Assembly: GCF_001510895.1 (NCBI RefSeq)
Contig: NZ_LPWA01000153.1
Coordinates: 1 to 64,000 of the forward strand
DNA length: 64,000 nt
Direction: 5' to 3'
From: Mesorhizobium loti
GTDB taxonomy: Bacteria; Pseudomonadota; Alphaproteobacteria; Rhizobiales; Rhizobiaceae
Shown here: in pieces, positions 24,395 through 33,941 of the stretch
Numbering within the stretch: the first letter of the stretch is position 1
Layout of the letters: every line of letters begins with the position of its first letter
Notes under the pieces: generated by a model
Seen by the model: only the letters and a program-made list of their open reading frames with translations
Databases searched by the model: none
Told to the model about the DNA's origin: nothing
Program-made: the position numbers and the translations under genes

Positions 24395-25984
24395 TCACTT
24401 CTTCTTGCCCAAGCCGGGCAGCCCGCCGCCGCCCAGGCCGGGAAGTCCCGGCAACTTCATGCCGCCGGGTAGGCCCGGCAGACCGCCGCCACCGGGAAGC
24501 CCACCGGGCAACCCGCCAGGCAAGCCTTTGCCGAGACCGGCGGCCTCAGCCTGTTTCTGCAGCGCCTCGAGCTGCTTGGGATCCATCTTGGAAAGATCCG
24601 GCATGCCGCCCGGCATCATGCCGCCAAGGCCCATCTTCGAGGCAAGGCCGCCCATCATGCCGCGCATCAGGCCGCCGCCTTTGCCCTTGCCACCCATCGC
24701 CTTCATCATGTCGGCCATGCCGCGATGCATCTTCAAGAGCTTGTTGATCTCGGCCGCGTCGGTGCCGGAGCCGGAGGCGATGCGCTTCTTGCGCGAATGT
24801 TTCAGAAGGTCGGGGTTGGCGCGCTCGGCCTTGGTCATCGAGGAGATGATGGCGAGCTGGCGCCGGAACATCTTGTCGTCGAAGCCGGCCGCGGCAAGCT
24901 GGTCCTTCATTTTGCCCATGCCGGGCATCATGCCCATGATGCCGCCCATACCGCCCATCTTCGACATCTGCTGAAGCTGCTGGGCCAAGTCGTTCAGGTC
25001 GAACTTGCCCGACTGCATCTTCTTGGCCATCGCCGCCGCCTGCTCGGCGTCGATGGTTTCGGCGGCCTTCTCGACGAGCGAGACGATGTCGCCCATGCCG
25101 AGAATGCGGTCGGCGATGCGCTTGGGGTGGAATTCCTCCAGCCCGTCCATCTTTTCGCCGGTGCCGATCAGCTTGATCGGCTTGCCGGTGACGGCGCGCA
25201 TCGAAAGCGCGGCGCCGCCGCGGCCGTCGCCGTCCATGCGGGTGAGCACCAGGCCGGTGATGCCGACACGCTCGTCGAAGCTTTTCGCCAGGTTCACGGC
25301 GTCCTGACCGGTAAGCGAATCGGCGACCAGCAGGATCTCGTGTGGGCTCGACACCTTCTTGATGTCGGCCATTTCGACCATCAGCGGCTCGTCGATATGG
25401 GTGCGGCCGGCGGTGTCGAGGATGACGACGTCATGGCCGCCGAGCTTGGCCGCCTGAACGGCGCGCTTGGCGATGTCGACCGGGCTTTGGCCGGCGATGA
25501 TCGGCAGCGTCGCGACCTTCACCTGCTCGCCGAGCTGGCGCAGCTGCTCCTGCGCGGCCGGACGCCGCGTGTCGAGCGAGGCCATCAGGACCTTCTTGTT
25601 CTGGCGCTCGGTCAGGCGCTTGGCGATCTTGGCCGACGTCGTCGTCTTGCCGGAGCCCTGCAGGCCGACCATCATGACGACGACGGGCGCCGGCGCATTG
25701 AGGTCGATGGCGACGCCCTCGGCGCCGAGCATCTCGACCAGCTCGTCATGGACGATCTTGACGACCATCTGTCCGGGCTTGATCGACTTCAGCACCGCCG
25801 CGCCGACCGCCTTCTCGCGCACCTTGTCGGTGAAGGAACGCACCACCTCCAGCGCGACGTCCGCCTCGAGCAGCGCCCGGCGCACCTCGCGAAGCGCCGC
25901 CGCGACATCCGCCTCCGACAGCGCGCCGCGGCCGGTCAGGCCGTTCAGGATGGAGCCAAGGCGCTCCTGAAGGGATTCAAACAT
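24395..25984 (-). CDS. ffh: Signal recognition particle protein Ffh
   Basis: A 529-residue SRP54 GTPase. The N domain (1-90) is followed by the G domain with GLQGSGKTTT (107-116), DTRRPAA, DTAGR (LDTAGRTHIDE) and TRMDGD. The M domain is rich in methionine (MGGIMGMMPGMGKMKD), with the RNA-binding helix SRKKRIASGSG. The C-terminus is a Gly/Pro/Leu repeat tail (GLPGGLPGGLPGGGGLPG), a low-complexity extension. It recognises signal sequences on ribosomes and docks on FtsY, which is also encoded in this window. The ATG at 25984 gives MFESLQERLGSILN. Confidence 0.97.
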   Translation of the reverse strand: MFESLQERLGSILNGLTGRGALSEADVAAALREVRRALLEADVALEVVRSFTDKVREKAVGAAVLKSIKPGQMVVKIVHDELVEMLGAEGVAIDLNAPAPVVVMMVGLQGSGKTTTSAKIAKRLTERQNKKVLMASLDTRRPAAQEQLRQLGEQVKVATLPIIAGQSPVDIAKRAVQAAKLGGHDVVILDTAGRTHIDEPLMVEMADIKKVSSPHEILLVADSLTGQDAVNLAKSFDERVGITGLVLTRMDGDGRGGAALSMRAVTGKPIKLIGTGEKMDGLEEFHPKRIADRILGMGDIVSLVEKAAETIDAEQAAAMAKKMQSGKFDLNDLAQQLQQMSKMGGMGGIMGMMPGMGKMKDQLAAAGFDDKMFRRQLAIISSMTKAERANPDLLKHSRKKRIASGSGTDAAEINKLLKMHRGMADMMKAMGGKGKGGGLMRGMMGGLASKMGLGGMMPGGMPDLSKMDPKQLEALQKQAEAAGLGKGLPGGLPGGLPGGGGLPGLPGGMKLPGLPGLGGGGLPGLGKKK

Positions 25985-26075
25985 TCGTTTTCCTTTTCTC
26001 TGGCACCGGTTGGATGCCCGAGAGGTAATGCGTTCGCGCCCAGTGTCCAACCGGTCCAGGCAAAAGCTCAAAGCC

Positions 26076-26110
26076 AAAAAGCACCCGGGGGCGCATCGCG
26101 CTGCCGGGTG
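26076..26110 (-). terminator. Rho-independent terminator on the minus strand
   Basis: On the minus strand CACCCGG (26110-26104) pairs with CCGGGTG (26088-26082), followed by CTTTTT (26081-26076). It lies about 170 bases past the glycosyltransferase stop and 90 bases before ffh, so it should end the upstream transcript. Nothing coding is visible in the roughly 300-base gap. Confidence 0.7.
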
Positions 26111-26280
26111 TTGGCCTCCAGGATCGGTTTACAGCTCTTGCCTCGAAGAGGCTTCGGCGTCCTGGTCGGCTTTCGCGGAGGTGTACTCGTCGCGGAATTC
26201 GTGGGCGTCTAGACAGGAAATCGGCGGCGGAGTCAAGGCTGAGACCGGTTTGAGGGCCAAAACGCCGCGCTGAGCACGGC

Positions 26281-27222
26281 TCACGGCAAGCTTTCGCCGT
26301 CGAGTATGCGCTTGTAGAGGTCGAGATAGCCTTGCGCCGTTCTGGCAATGGGAAACCGGTCGGCGGCGGATTCACGGCACCGCTCGGGCGAAAGCGCGGC
26401 GATGTCGGAGAAGGCTTGCGCGAACTCGGCATCGGTGTCGAAGAGGCGTCCGGTGGCATCGTCGACGATTTCCGGCAGCGCGCCGCGCGGCGTCGTCAGC
26501 ACCGGCGTGCCGCACAGCATCGCCTCGACCGGCGCCATGCCGAACGGCTCTTCCCAGGCGATCGGATTGAGGAAGGCCTTGGCCTCTCCGAGCAGGCGCA
26601 GCTTCTCATTGCCGTCGACGACGCCGTGGTAGCGGAAGCGGCGGCCCAGGCTCTTGAAGAAGACGCCCTGGCGGCGAACCTTCGTGCGCTGCAGGAGCTG
26701 CCAACGCGAGCCGCCGGCGATGTCGAGCTGGAAATCGAAGACCCTGGCGAGATCGACGGCCCGGTTCAGGTTCTTGCTGGCACGGGCGATGCTGGCCAGA
26801 AACAAAAGCCGGCTCGTTTTGACGGCGGACAGCCGATAGGCGTCGAGCGGGAAGCCGTTATAGACGAAGGTTTTCCGTCCGTGGTTGCGCGCATGGCTGG
26901 CGCTGACGAAGTTCCAGTTCTGCCCCTTTTTCGGGAATTCCGGGTCAAAGCCATGCATCGTATGGAGCGCCGGGCGCGGAGCCTCCGTGTACCAGCCATT
27001 GAAATGCACGATGTCGGTGTCGGCCGGAATCGCGGCGCGGCATTCGGCGGCCGAAGATGCCTGCCGCACTTCGCAATGCGGATGGCTCGAGCCGCGGCCG
27101 GCGATCAGGACGACCTGGTGGCCGAGGCGCGAAAACTCTTGAGCCAGCCAGTCGACCTGGCGCTCGGTGCCGCCATAACCTTTGCAGGGGATGGTGCGTT
27201 CCGCCACCAGCGTGATGCGCAT
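26281..27222 (-). CDS. Glycosyltransferase family 4 protein
   Basis: A 313-residue GT-B fold enzyme. The N-terminal half has KGYGGTERQVDWLAQEFSRL and VHFNGWYTEAPRPALHTMHG. The C-terminal half has LFLASIARASKNLNRAVDLA and the donor-binding EX7E motif region AWEEPFGMAPVEAMLCGTPV with PRGALPEIVDD. It would transfer a sugar from a nucleotide donor, probably to an envelope polysaccharide or lipid; the substrate is not predictable. No signal peptide is seen. It is not in a visible polysaccharide cluster. Confidence 0.88.
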   Translation of the reverse strand: MRITLVAERTIPCKGYGGTERQVDWLAQEFSRLGHQVVLIAGRGSSHPHCEVRQASSAAECRAAIPADTDIVHFNGWYTEAPRPALHTMHGFDPEFPKKGQNWNFVSASHARNHGRKTFVYNGFPLDAYRLSAVKTSRLLFLASIARASKNLNRAVDLARVFDFQLDIAGGSRWQLLQRTKVRRQGVFFKSLGRRFRYHGVVDGNEKLRLLGEAKAFLNPIAWEEPFGMAPVEAMLCGTPVLTTPRGALPEIVDDATGRLFDTDAEFAQAFSDIAALSPERCRESAADRFPIARTAQGYLDLYKRILDGESLP

Positions 27223-27246
27223 CAGGTGAGCCCGTCGGCTTTTTGC

Positions 27247-27297
27247 TCGACCATGATCCGGTCCGAGAACCGGTTTCCAGTTTTTAGGGTCATGGTT
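27247..27297. repeat. Family E palindromic repeat
   Basis: CCATGATCCGGTCCGAGAAC pairs loosely with AACCGGTTTCCAG and GGGTCATGG. The arms CCATGA and TCATGG enclose an inner GAACCGG/CCGGTT-type hairpin. It overlaps the stop codon of the CPBP protease gene, so its right arm provides the end of that reading frame. Confidence 0.7.
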
Positions 27298-28264
27298 CGT
27301 CCGGCCCGACCTTCAGCGGCGAGCCGCGGTGCAAAAGCAAGAGCATCGTCAGCAGGGTGCTTGCGATGCCGATCGCGGCGATGAGAACGGCGTCCCAATT
27401 CGTCCAGCCAGGGCCTTCGAGCGGCTTGGCGTTGAACAGGGCGAAGGAATTGTAGCTCTCTTGATGCGAGATCAGCAGGAAGCCGGTCAGGTTGTTGCCG
27501 AGATGGGCGCCGAAGGCGGCGCTGAGATTGCCGGTCGCATAGACCAGCAGCGTGAGCAGCAGCGCGAATGCGGCGATCGACACCAGCACGCAGGCATTGA
27601 TGGCCAGCGTCGAGGCCGAACTCCAATGCAGCGCGGTGAACAGCAGCCCCGGCAGCGCCGCCCAAATCAGCGGGCTGTCAAACCGGCTGGCAAGGCCGCG
27701 CAGCAGATAGCCGCGAAACAGCGCCTCCTCCGACGACGTCTGCAGGAAGGCAAGCAGCACGATCGGCGCGAGGAACAGCAGCCAGGACGAGAACGCGATC
27801 GGTCCACGGGCGATCTCCGGTTGCAGAAAATAGAGCAGGACCTCGGAGAACAACGAGGTGATCAGCACCGCGACCAGGCCTTTGAGGAAGCCGCCGCGCG
27901 AGATGCGGCGGCCGGTGCCGATCAGCGCGGAGAGCGGCTCGCCATGCACGAAACGCATCGCCACCCAGAGGCCGATCCAGATGCCGGCAAACGACGTCAG
28001 CGCGGTGAGGATGCCGACGGGCGAAGCCAGGAAATCCTGCATGTACCGGCCGGTCGAGGGGCCGGGCAGACGCCAGACGATGTAGGCGTAGGTGCCGGCA
28101 AAAAGCACGAGAGCTGTCACAGCCATCCAGAAGGCAATGACGATTGCCGTTCCGAGCAGCAGGCGCAGCAAGGTGGTTTTCTCGTTCGGCGAGCGCCGGT
28201 AGCGCTCGAAGGCGGCACTGTCGATGATCACGCGGGTCCCCTGCCGGACGCTTTCGGGTCGCAT
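27290..28264 (-). CDS. CPBP family intramembrane metalloprotease
   Basis: A 324-residue polytopic membrane protein with about eight hydrophobic helices. The CPBP (Abi/CAAX) motifs are EEALFRGYLLRGL (glutamate pair and arginine), a helix with FTALHWSSAST (histidine) and AHLGNNLTGFL (histidine/asparagine). These residues bind zinc in the membrane. Substrates are unknown. The stop codon falls in a palindromic repeat. It is 67 bases from the glycosyltransferase gene and shares its orientation. Confidence 0.87.
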   Translation of the reverse strand: MRPESVRQGTRVIIDSAAFERYRRSPNEKTTLLRLLLGTAIVIAFWMAVTALVLFAGTYAYIVWRLPGPSTGRYMQDFLASPVGILTALTSFAGIWIGLWVAMRFVHGEPLSALIGTGRRISRGGFLKGLVAVLITSLFSEVLLYFLQPEIARGPIAFSSWLLFLAPIVLLAFLQTSSEEALFRGYLLRGLASRFDSPLIWAALPGLLFTALHWSSASTLAINACVLVSIAAFALLLTLLVYATGNLSAAFGAHLGNNLTGFLLISHQESYNSFALFNAKPLEGPGWTNWDAVLIAAIGIASTLLTMLLLLHRGSPLKVGPDEP

Positions 28265-28331
28265 GATCTATGGGATCGCCGCGGCGCGCGCAATTAGCCT
28301 TATCGCAACATGCCCTATCAATGCCGGAAAC

Positions 28332-28362
28332 AAAAGCGGCCGCCTATCGCCGGCGGCCGCTT
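28332..28362 (-). terminator. Terminator after SH3 protein gene
   Basis: AAGCGGCCGCC (28334-28344) pairs with GGCGGCCGCTT (28352-28362). On the minus strand the stem is followed by TTTTG, 22 bases after the stop of the SH3 gene, so it should end that transcript. Confidence 0.75.
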
Positions 28363-28383
28363 CCTGACAGTCGTCAAATCCGG

Positions 28384-28989
28384 TCAGCGCATCACATAGA
28401 CGATGCGGCGCGTACCCGGATCGACCAGCGCCGGCTGGTTGTTCACATAGACGTAGCGGTAGTTGTAGTCCGGGATCTCGCGCAGCTCGACCGTGTCGGG
28501 CAGGGTAGCACCCGTCACCACTTCGCCCTCGAGATAGACCGGGTCGACCCGATGCGTGGTGATGTAGGTGCCCACCTCGGCCGGCGGCCTGGCGATCGGC
28601 TCGATGGCGTCGTCGCCGGAAACGATGGCGTCGGTATAGGTGTCGGTGGTGTAGACGTCGTCCGCGGGCGGCGCCACGACGGCAATGCCGGCTTCAGCCG
28701 GCCGGCGCGTCACGACGACCCGGCTGCCGCCGAAGTCGCCCGTCACATAGTCGGAATAGACCCAGCCATTGCCGCCGGCTTCGGCGATGGTGCACCATTT
28801 GCTGTTTGCGATGCAGCCTCTGAGCGTGGCCGACTGGCCGGCCGCCAGCACGCCGATCACAGGATATTGCGGGCCGGGGCCGGCGCGGACGTTCAGATCC
28901 GTCACCGCCGAGACAGGCGTGTCCGCAAGGGCCGTACCCGACATGGCGAGCAGCGCACCGGCAAACGCCGGAAACAATACGCTTTTCAT
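28384..28989 (-). CDS. Exported SH3 domain protein with DUF1236-like C-terminus
   Basis: A 201-residue protein with a signal peptide (MKSVLFPAFAGALLAMSGTA, cleavage after ALA). Residues about 25-90 form a bacterial SH3 domain (TDLNVRAGPGPQYPVIGVLA and SKWCTIAEAGGNGWVYSDYV). The C-terminal part has two VELREIPDYNYRYVYVNNQP-type stretches as in DUF1236. Bacterial SH3 domains often bind peptidoglycan or metals in the periplasm. It has its own terminator. The role is unknown. Confidence 0.87.
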   Translation of the reverse strand: MKSVLFPAFAGALLAMSGTALADTPVSAVTDLNVRAGPGPQYPVIGVLAAGQSATLRGCIANSKWCTIAEAGGNGWVYSDYVTGDFGGSRVVVTRRPAEAGIAVVAPPADDVYTTDTYTDAIVSGDDAIEPIARPPAEVGTYITTHRVDPVYLEGEVVTGATLPDTVELREIPDYNYRYVYVNNQPALVDPGTRRIVYVMR

Positions 28990-29164
28990 GACTTTTCTCC
29001 GTTTTCAACGCTCCCTCGGGCTCGAAAACGAAACCAGGCCTTATGCGTTCCGGCTAAAGTGGTTGTCGCGCGCTCACGAATTGTTCCATGTTCTTTCGAC
29101 GAGCGGGTCAAAAGCTCGTGAGGAGCGCCAGTTTTACGCCGGACATCTCTCGGTATTTTGCGAC

Positions 29165-29418
29165 TTATTTTGGCGCGAGCTGGGCGATGACTTGGCTCGC
29201 CACGCTTTCGCCAGACAGCCTGGCGCCGCCGCAGGTCTGGATGAGCGGCCCGGCGACGTGCTCGCCGGCGAAGAAGATCTTTTCCGCCACCGGCTGCATC
29301 AGCGCAGCGCCGACGAACCCCACCATCAGGTCGAGGTCGAAGGGAAAGCCTGCAGCGTCTTGGCCGCGGAAAGCCCTGCGGAGCCGGCGCCAATGATCAC
29401 GACATCAACGTCTTCCAC
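29165..29418 (-). pseudogene. Remnant of flavin-containing amine oxidase with large internal deletion
   Basis: A GTG start at 29418 begins VEDVDVVIIGAGSAGLSAAK, an FAD-binding N-terminus, which stops after about 30 residues. The adjoining frame reads FPFDLDLMVGFVG and then joins straight to AEKIFFAGEHVAGPLIQTCG, RLSGESVASQVIAQLAPK and a TAA at 29165. That is the C-terminus of a flavin monoamine oxidase. About 300 or more internal residues are missing and a frame break is present, so this cannot encode a working enzyme. It sits between the SH3 gene and a lytic transglycosylase. Confidence 0.82.
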
Positions 29419-29588
29419 AAAAGCCCCCCAATAAATGCCGTCGCCATAATAAATGCTTGATCGTAGGCAAATTCCCCGGCATTCGCCAGCGTCGAGCGCC
29501 ACGCAAGCCCCTCGAGGGGCGGTGACAACCGGGCGTTTCACTGGCAGATTTGCAACCGGGACGTGATTCAGGCAACCAGGAGAACGAC

Positions 29589-30385
29589 ATGGCATTTTTT
29601 GCCAAGGGAAGGATTTCGTGGCCGCCGCTGTGGCGGCACTTGGGCTGGCGACGGGCGCGCAGGCGGCGGCCAGTTGTGGCAAGAACGGCGCCGGCTTCGA
29701 CGCCTGGAAGCAGCAGTTTGCCGCGGAAGCACAGGCTGAGGGCGTTGGCCAGAGGGGTCTGTCGGCGCTGGCCGGCGCGACCTACGCAACCAGGACGATC
29801 GCCGCCGACCGCGCCATCCACAAGGCCTTCAGCGGCTCGGTGGAAGCTTTCATGAAGCGCCGTGGCGGGGCGGCGATTATTTCCAAGGGCCGGGCTTTGA
29901 AGAAGTCCAACGCGGCGATGTTCGACAGGATCGAGCAGACCTATGGCGTGCCGCCGGGCGTGCTGCTCGCCATCTGGGGCATGGAAACCGGCTTCGGTGC
30001 TTCCATGGGCAACCAGAACACGGTCTCGGCCATCGTGACGCTGGCCTATGATTGCCGCCGCCCGGACTATTTTACCCCGCATGCCATCGCAGCCCTGAAG
30101 CTCGTCGATCGCGGCGCATTGAGCGCCTCCTCGGTCGGCGCCATGCATGGCGAGATCGGCCACACGCAATTCCTGCCCGGAAACGTGCTGAAGTATGGCG
30201 TCGGCAGCGGAAACCTGCGCGACAGGAACACTGCGCTCGCCTCCACCGCCAATTTCCTCAAGGGTCATGGCTGGCAGGCCGGCGCAAGCTATGAGGCGAA
30301 TATGGGCGCGATCGCCGGATGGAATTCCGCGAGCGTCTACCAGCAGGCCATCGCCCGCATCGCCGAGGCGATCGACGGTAACTGA
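29589..30385 (+). CDS. Lytic murein transglycosylase (MltB type), frameshifted as assembled
   Basis: The ATG at 29589 has AGGAG upstream and begins MAFFAKGRI. One missing base near 29614 puts the rest of the signal peptide (AAAVAALGLATGAQAAASCG) in the next frame. The body has FDRIEQTYGVPPGVLLAIWG, the catalytic glutamate in WGMETGFG, then GEIGHTQFLPGNVLKYG and a C-terminal AIAGWNSASVYQQAIARIAE, typical of MltB/SLT family 3. It cleaves peptidoglycan in the periplasm. A GTG at 29618 is an alternative start but would leave a signal peptide without its basic N-terminus. Restored length is about 265. Confidence 0.87.
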
Positions 30386-30406
30386 CGGAATCTCCGTTCC
30401 ACAGAG

Positions 30407-30431
30407 AGCCCGGCCATGCGCCGGGCTTTTG
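30407..30431 (+). terminator. Rho-independent terminator after transglycosylase
   Basis: AGCCCGGC (30407-30414), loop CATGC, GCCGGGCT (30420-30427), then TTTTG. It begins 21 bases past the transglycosylase stop on the plus strand. Confidence 0.8.
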
Positions 30432-30447
30432 TCCCTATGGCTTAAAG

Positions 30448-30513
30448 TGCTGGAGATTGGCGAAGGCCGGGATGACGGCCAATCTCCCCCGCAAGGGGGG
30501 GAGATCAGCAGCG

Positions 30514-30516
<3 letters not shown>
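30448..30516. repeat. Partial family B repeat
   Basis: It contains the core-like GGAGATTGGCGAAGGCCGGG and one arm with CCAATCTCCCCCGCAAGGGG and GGAGATCAGCAG. It lacks the outer arms. It ends at the argG stop, so argG transcripts read into it. Confidence 0.72.
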
Positions 30517-31733
<1,217 letters not shown>

Positions 31734-31835
31734 CTTGGCGGTTCCGCGGAGTATGGTTTCGCGGGCGAGGTATCACGGCGTTTCCGGGCGATGCAAGACC
31801 GTTGCGGATTTCCGAGACTCTTCGGAGGTCGGCGC

Positions 31836-32016
31836 CGCCCCTCACCTGCCTGCCGGCACCCTCTCCCCGTATAGTGACGGGGAGAGGGGCGCTCTCAGCG
31901 ATGGTTTCGCCAATCGCCAGCGTTGCAGGATGGGTGCCGGCGTTGCGGCCAGCCCTTTCTCCCCGTCACTACACGGGGAGAAATGCCCGACAGGGCAATG
32001 AGGGGCGGCACCGACG
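31836..32016. repeat. Family A palindromic repeat
   Basis: The left arm GCCGCCCCTCACCTGCCTGC with CTCCCCGTATAGTGACGGGG mirrors CTCCCCGTCACTACACGGGG and CCCGACAGGGCAATGAGGGG. The core is GTTTCGCCAATCGCCAGCGT. It occupies the middle of the 415-base gap between argG and the LysE-type exporter. No gene is visible in the rest of the gap. Confidence 0.88.
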
Positions 32017-32148
32017 TCGACAATTGTCTGACGCGGTTGCCCTGGACCGCCTGCTTGCCGCAGCACTGGACCAGAGGCCGCGCAGGTAGTCGCTGGCGCC
32101 GGCAAGACAGCTGGGATATAGGAGCCGGTCTTACTGCGGAGGCCTCCC

Positions 32149-32790
32149 ATGTCCTTCATTCCCGACACCACGACGCTGATCCAGTTCGCCATCGCGACCG
32201 TCATCCTGGCGATCACGCCGGGACCGGACATGACGCTGTTCGTATCGCGCACGCTCAGCCAGGGCCGCGCCACCGGCTTCGCCTCGATGGCAGGGGCGCT
32301 CACCGGCACGCTGATCCACACCACGCTGGTGGTGGTCGGCGTCTCGGCGCTGATCGTCGCCTCGCCGATGGCCTTCTTCGCGCTCAAGATCTTCGGCGCC
32401 GGCTATCTGGTGTTCCTGGCCTGGCAGGCGGTGACGAAAGGCTCGGCCTTCTCGCCGGAGAAGAAGAGCGGACCGCAGATCTCGCTGTTCCGCAGCTGGG
32501 CGGCCGGGCTCGGAGTCAACCTGCTCAATCCGAAGATCATCCTGTTCTTCATGACCTTCCTGCCGCAATTCGTTTCCGCGCATGACCCGAACGCGCCGGG
32601 AAAACTGTTCTTCCTCGGCGTCATGTTCATCGTACTGTCGATCCCGGTGACGGCGCCGATGGTGCTGGCGGCGGAGAAGTTTTCGGCGGCGATGAAGGCC
32701 AGCCCGCGCGTCACCCGCGTGGTCGACTATCTGTTCGGCGGCGTGTTCTCGGCCTTCGCGCTCAAGATCCTGACGGCACAGGCAAAGTAG
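32149..32790 (+). CDS. LysE/RhtB family amino-acid exporter
   Basis: A 213-residue inner-membrane protein with about six hydrophobic segments. The family signature sits at the N-terminus (ILAITPGPDMTLFVSRTLSQ, with GPD), followed by GRATGFASMAGALTGTLIHT and later AAGLGVNLLNPKIILFFMTF. Members export amino acids or homoserine lactones. The substrate is unknown. The ATG at 32149 follows GGAGG by 5 bases. It seems monocistronic. Confidence 0.9.
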   Translation: MSFIPDTTTLIQFAIATVILAITPGPDMTLFVSRTLSQGRATGFASMAGALTGTLIHTTLVVVGVSALIVASPMAFFALKIFGAGYLVFLAWQAVTKGSAFSPEKKSGPQISLFRSWAAGLGVNLLNPKIILFFMTFLPQFVSAHDPNAPGKLFFLGVMFIVLSIPVTAPMVLAAEKFSAAMKASPRVTRVVDYLFGGVFSAFALKILTAQAK

Positions 32791-32842
32791 ACGCCGGCTC
32801 AGTTTGAATGTGTCGATCGCTTTGGTAGGCTGCGGCTCTCTT

Positions 32843-32971
32843 AGAGCAGTTCATCGTTTCGTAGAATCGCTGACCTGCCTCTAACTCTTTGTTTTTACGC
32901 GATTCCGGACGGAAGGCTACGGCGAAGTCGCCGAGCCCAACCGTTATACAGTTTCCCTGGAATTGCTCTAG
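32843..32971. repeat. Degenerate family C repeat
   Basis: AGAGCAGTTCATCGTTTCG and then CTTTGTTTTTACGCGATTCC, ACGGAAGG, and a right arm CCTGGAATTGCTCTAG. A 25-base insertion (GGCGAAGTCGCC-containing) interrupts the loop. It ends 6 bases before the RidA start codon, so it forms part of that gene's leader. Confidence 0.75.
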
Positions 32972-32977
32972 CGAGGA

Positions 32978-33403
32978 ATGATGCCAAGGTTCAAGCTATA
33001 TGCTCCCGGCCGTTGGGGCGAAAAGAGCGCCAACGACTACAGCTACTCGATGGTGATGGAAGTCGACGGCCGGGTCGAACTGTCCGGCCAAGGTGGCTGG
33101 CGGCCTGACACGCTTGATTTTCCCGGGGACAGCATTCCGATCGAGGCAGAGATCGATCAAGCCTTCGAGAACGTGGCCTTCATGTTGAAAGAGGTCGGGC
33201 TCGGCTGGTCTCACGTCGCGCACGTCAACTCTTACCACACGCTGGAACCTGACGGGACAATCCTCAAGGCCACGGCAGAGATGGCGAGGCAGTTTCGTCT
33301 GCGCATGCCGAACCACAAACCAATCTGGACTTGCCTGGGCGTGGCATCGCTTGGCGATCCCGCGATGCGGGTCGAAATCCGGGTGACAGCCTTCCGAGAT
33401 TGA
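32978..33403 (+). CDS. RidA family protein
   Basis: A 141-residue YjgF-type protein: YSYSMVMEVDGRVELSGQGG, EIDQAFENVAFMLKEVGLGW and LRMPNHKPIWTCLGVASLGD, ending with the family strand MRVEIRVTAF. It is more distant from classical RidA than the copy at 12450 and lacks the usual RPA arginine context, so imine-deaminase activity is doubtful. The start could be 32978 or 32981 (ATGATG), with GCGAGGA just upstream. Its leader is a family C repeat. Confidence 0.85.
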   Translation: MMPRFKLYAPGRWGEKSANDYSYSMVMEVDGRVELSGQGGWRPDTLDFPGDSIPIEAEIDQAFENVAFMLKEVGLGWSHVAHVNSYHTLEPDGTILKATAEMARQFRLRMPNHKPIWTCLGVASLGDPAMRVEIRVTAFRD

Positions 33404-33473
33404 TCGACGGGGCCTATTCCGACGGCGGATGGCACCCAATCAAATTTCAAACTGGGACTGAGCCGCGCTGAAC

Positions 33474-33941
33474 TCAGGTTTCGGGATCGGGCAACGGCTC
33501 GCGGCGCCAAGTGCCGGCCCGGCGGCCGGCGGAGAGCCAGTAGAAGATGCCGCCGACCATGCCGCTGCCGATCAGCGCGAGCCTCACATTGTTGTCGGTG
33601 ACATCGAAATCGCCCTCGCCGACGTTATGTGCGAAGCCGAGGAAGACGACGGCGATGACGGCGCCGCCGAGCGCATAGAACAGCCAGTCGCGCCGCCCGA
33701 GCACCTCCGCGATCAGGATGACCACCGCCGCCGGCATGAAGCCGAAATAGGCGACGAACAGCGCCGCGAAAGGCACCGAGAAATAGAGCGCGGGCGCGAT
33801 CGTCGGGTGTCCGGGCTCCGGCGCATAGCCGAAATAGCCGAGGAAAAGCACGTTGAGGAAGGCGCTTGCCGCCAGCGAGGCGATCACATAGCCGATCAGG
33901 ATGGCCGCGAAGCGGACGAGATAGGCGATGATACGCCTCAC
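33474..33941 (-). CDS. Hypothetical membrane protein coupled to rlmN
   Basis: A 155-residue protein with four hydrophobic helices (IIAYLVRFAAILIGYVIASL, ALYFSVPFAALFVAYFGFMP, FYALGGAVIAVVFLGFAHNV, VRLALIGSGMVGGIFYWLSA). It starts with a GTG at 33941 that overlaps the TGA of rlmN (GTGA), so translation is coupled. I do not recognise a named domain with certainty; the layout is common in Mesorhizobium. Function unknown. Confidence 0.8.
   Translation of the reverse strand: MRRIIAYLVRFAAILIGYVIASLAASAFLNVLFLGYFGYAPEPGHPTIAPALYFSVPFAALFVAYFGFMPAAVVILIAEVLGRRDWLFYALGGAVIAVVFLGFAHNVGEGDFDVTDNNVRLALIGSGMVGGIFYWLSAGRRAGTWRREPLPDPET

Noticed and set aside
26110..26280. Small minus-strand protein gene between ffh and the glycosyltransferase
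   Set aside because: An open frame exists but there is no start codon with a ribosome site, and its 3' part coincides with a terminator hairpin.
29618..30385. GTG at 29618 as the true start of the lytic transglycosylase
   Set aside because: It would give a signal peptide without a basic N-terminus and no ribosome site, while the ATG at 29589 has AGGAG and the expected MAFFAKGR start one base out of frame.
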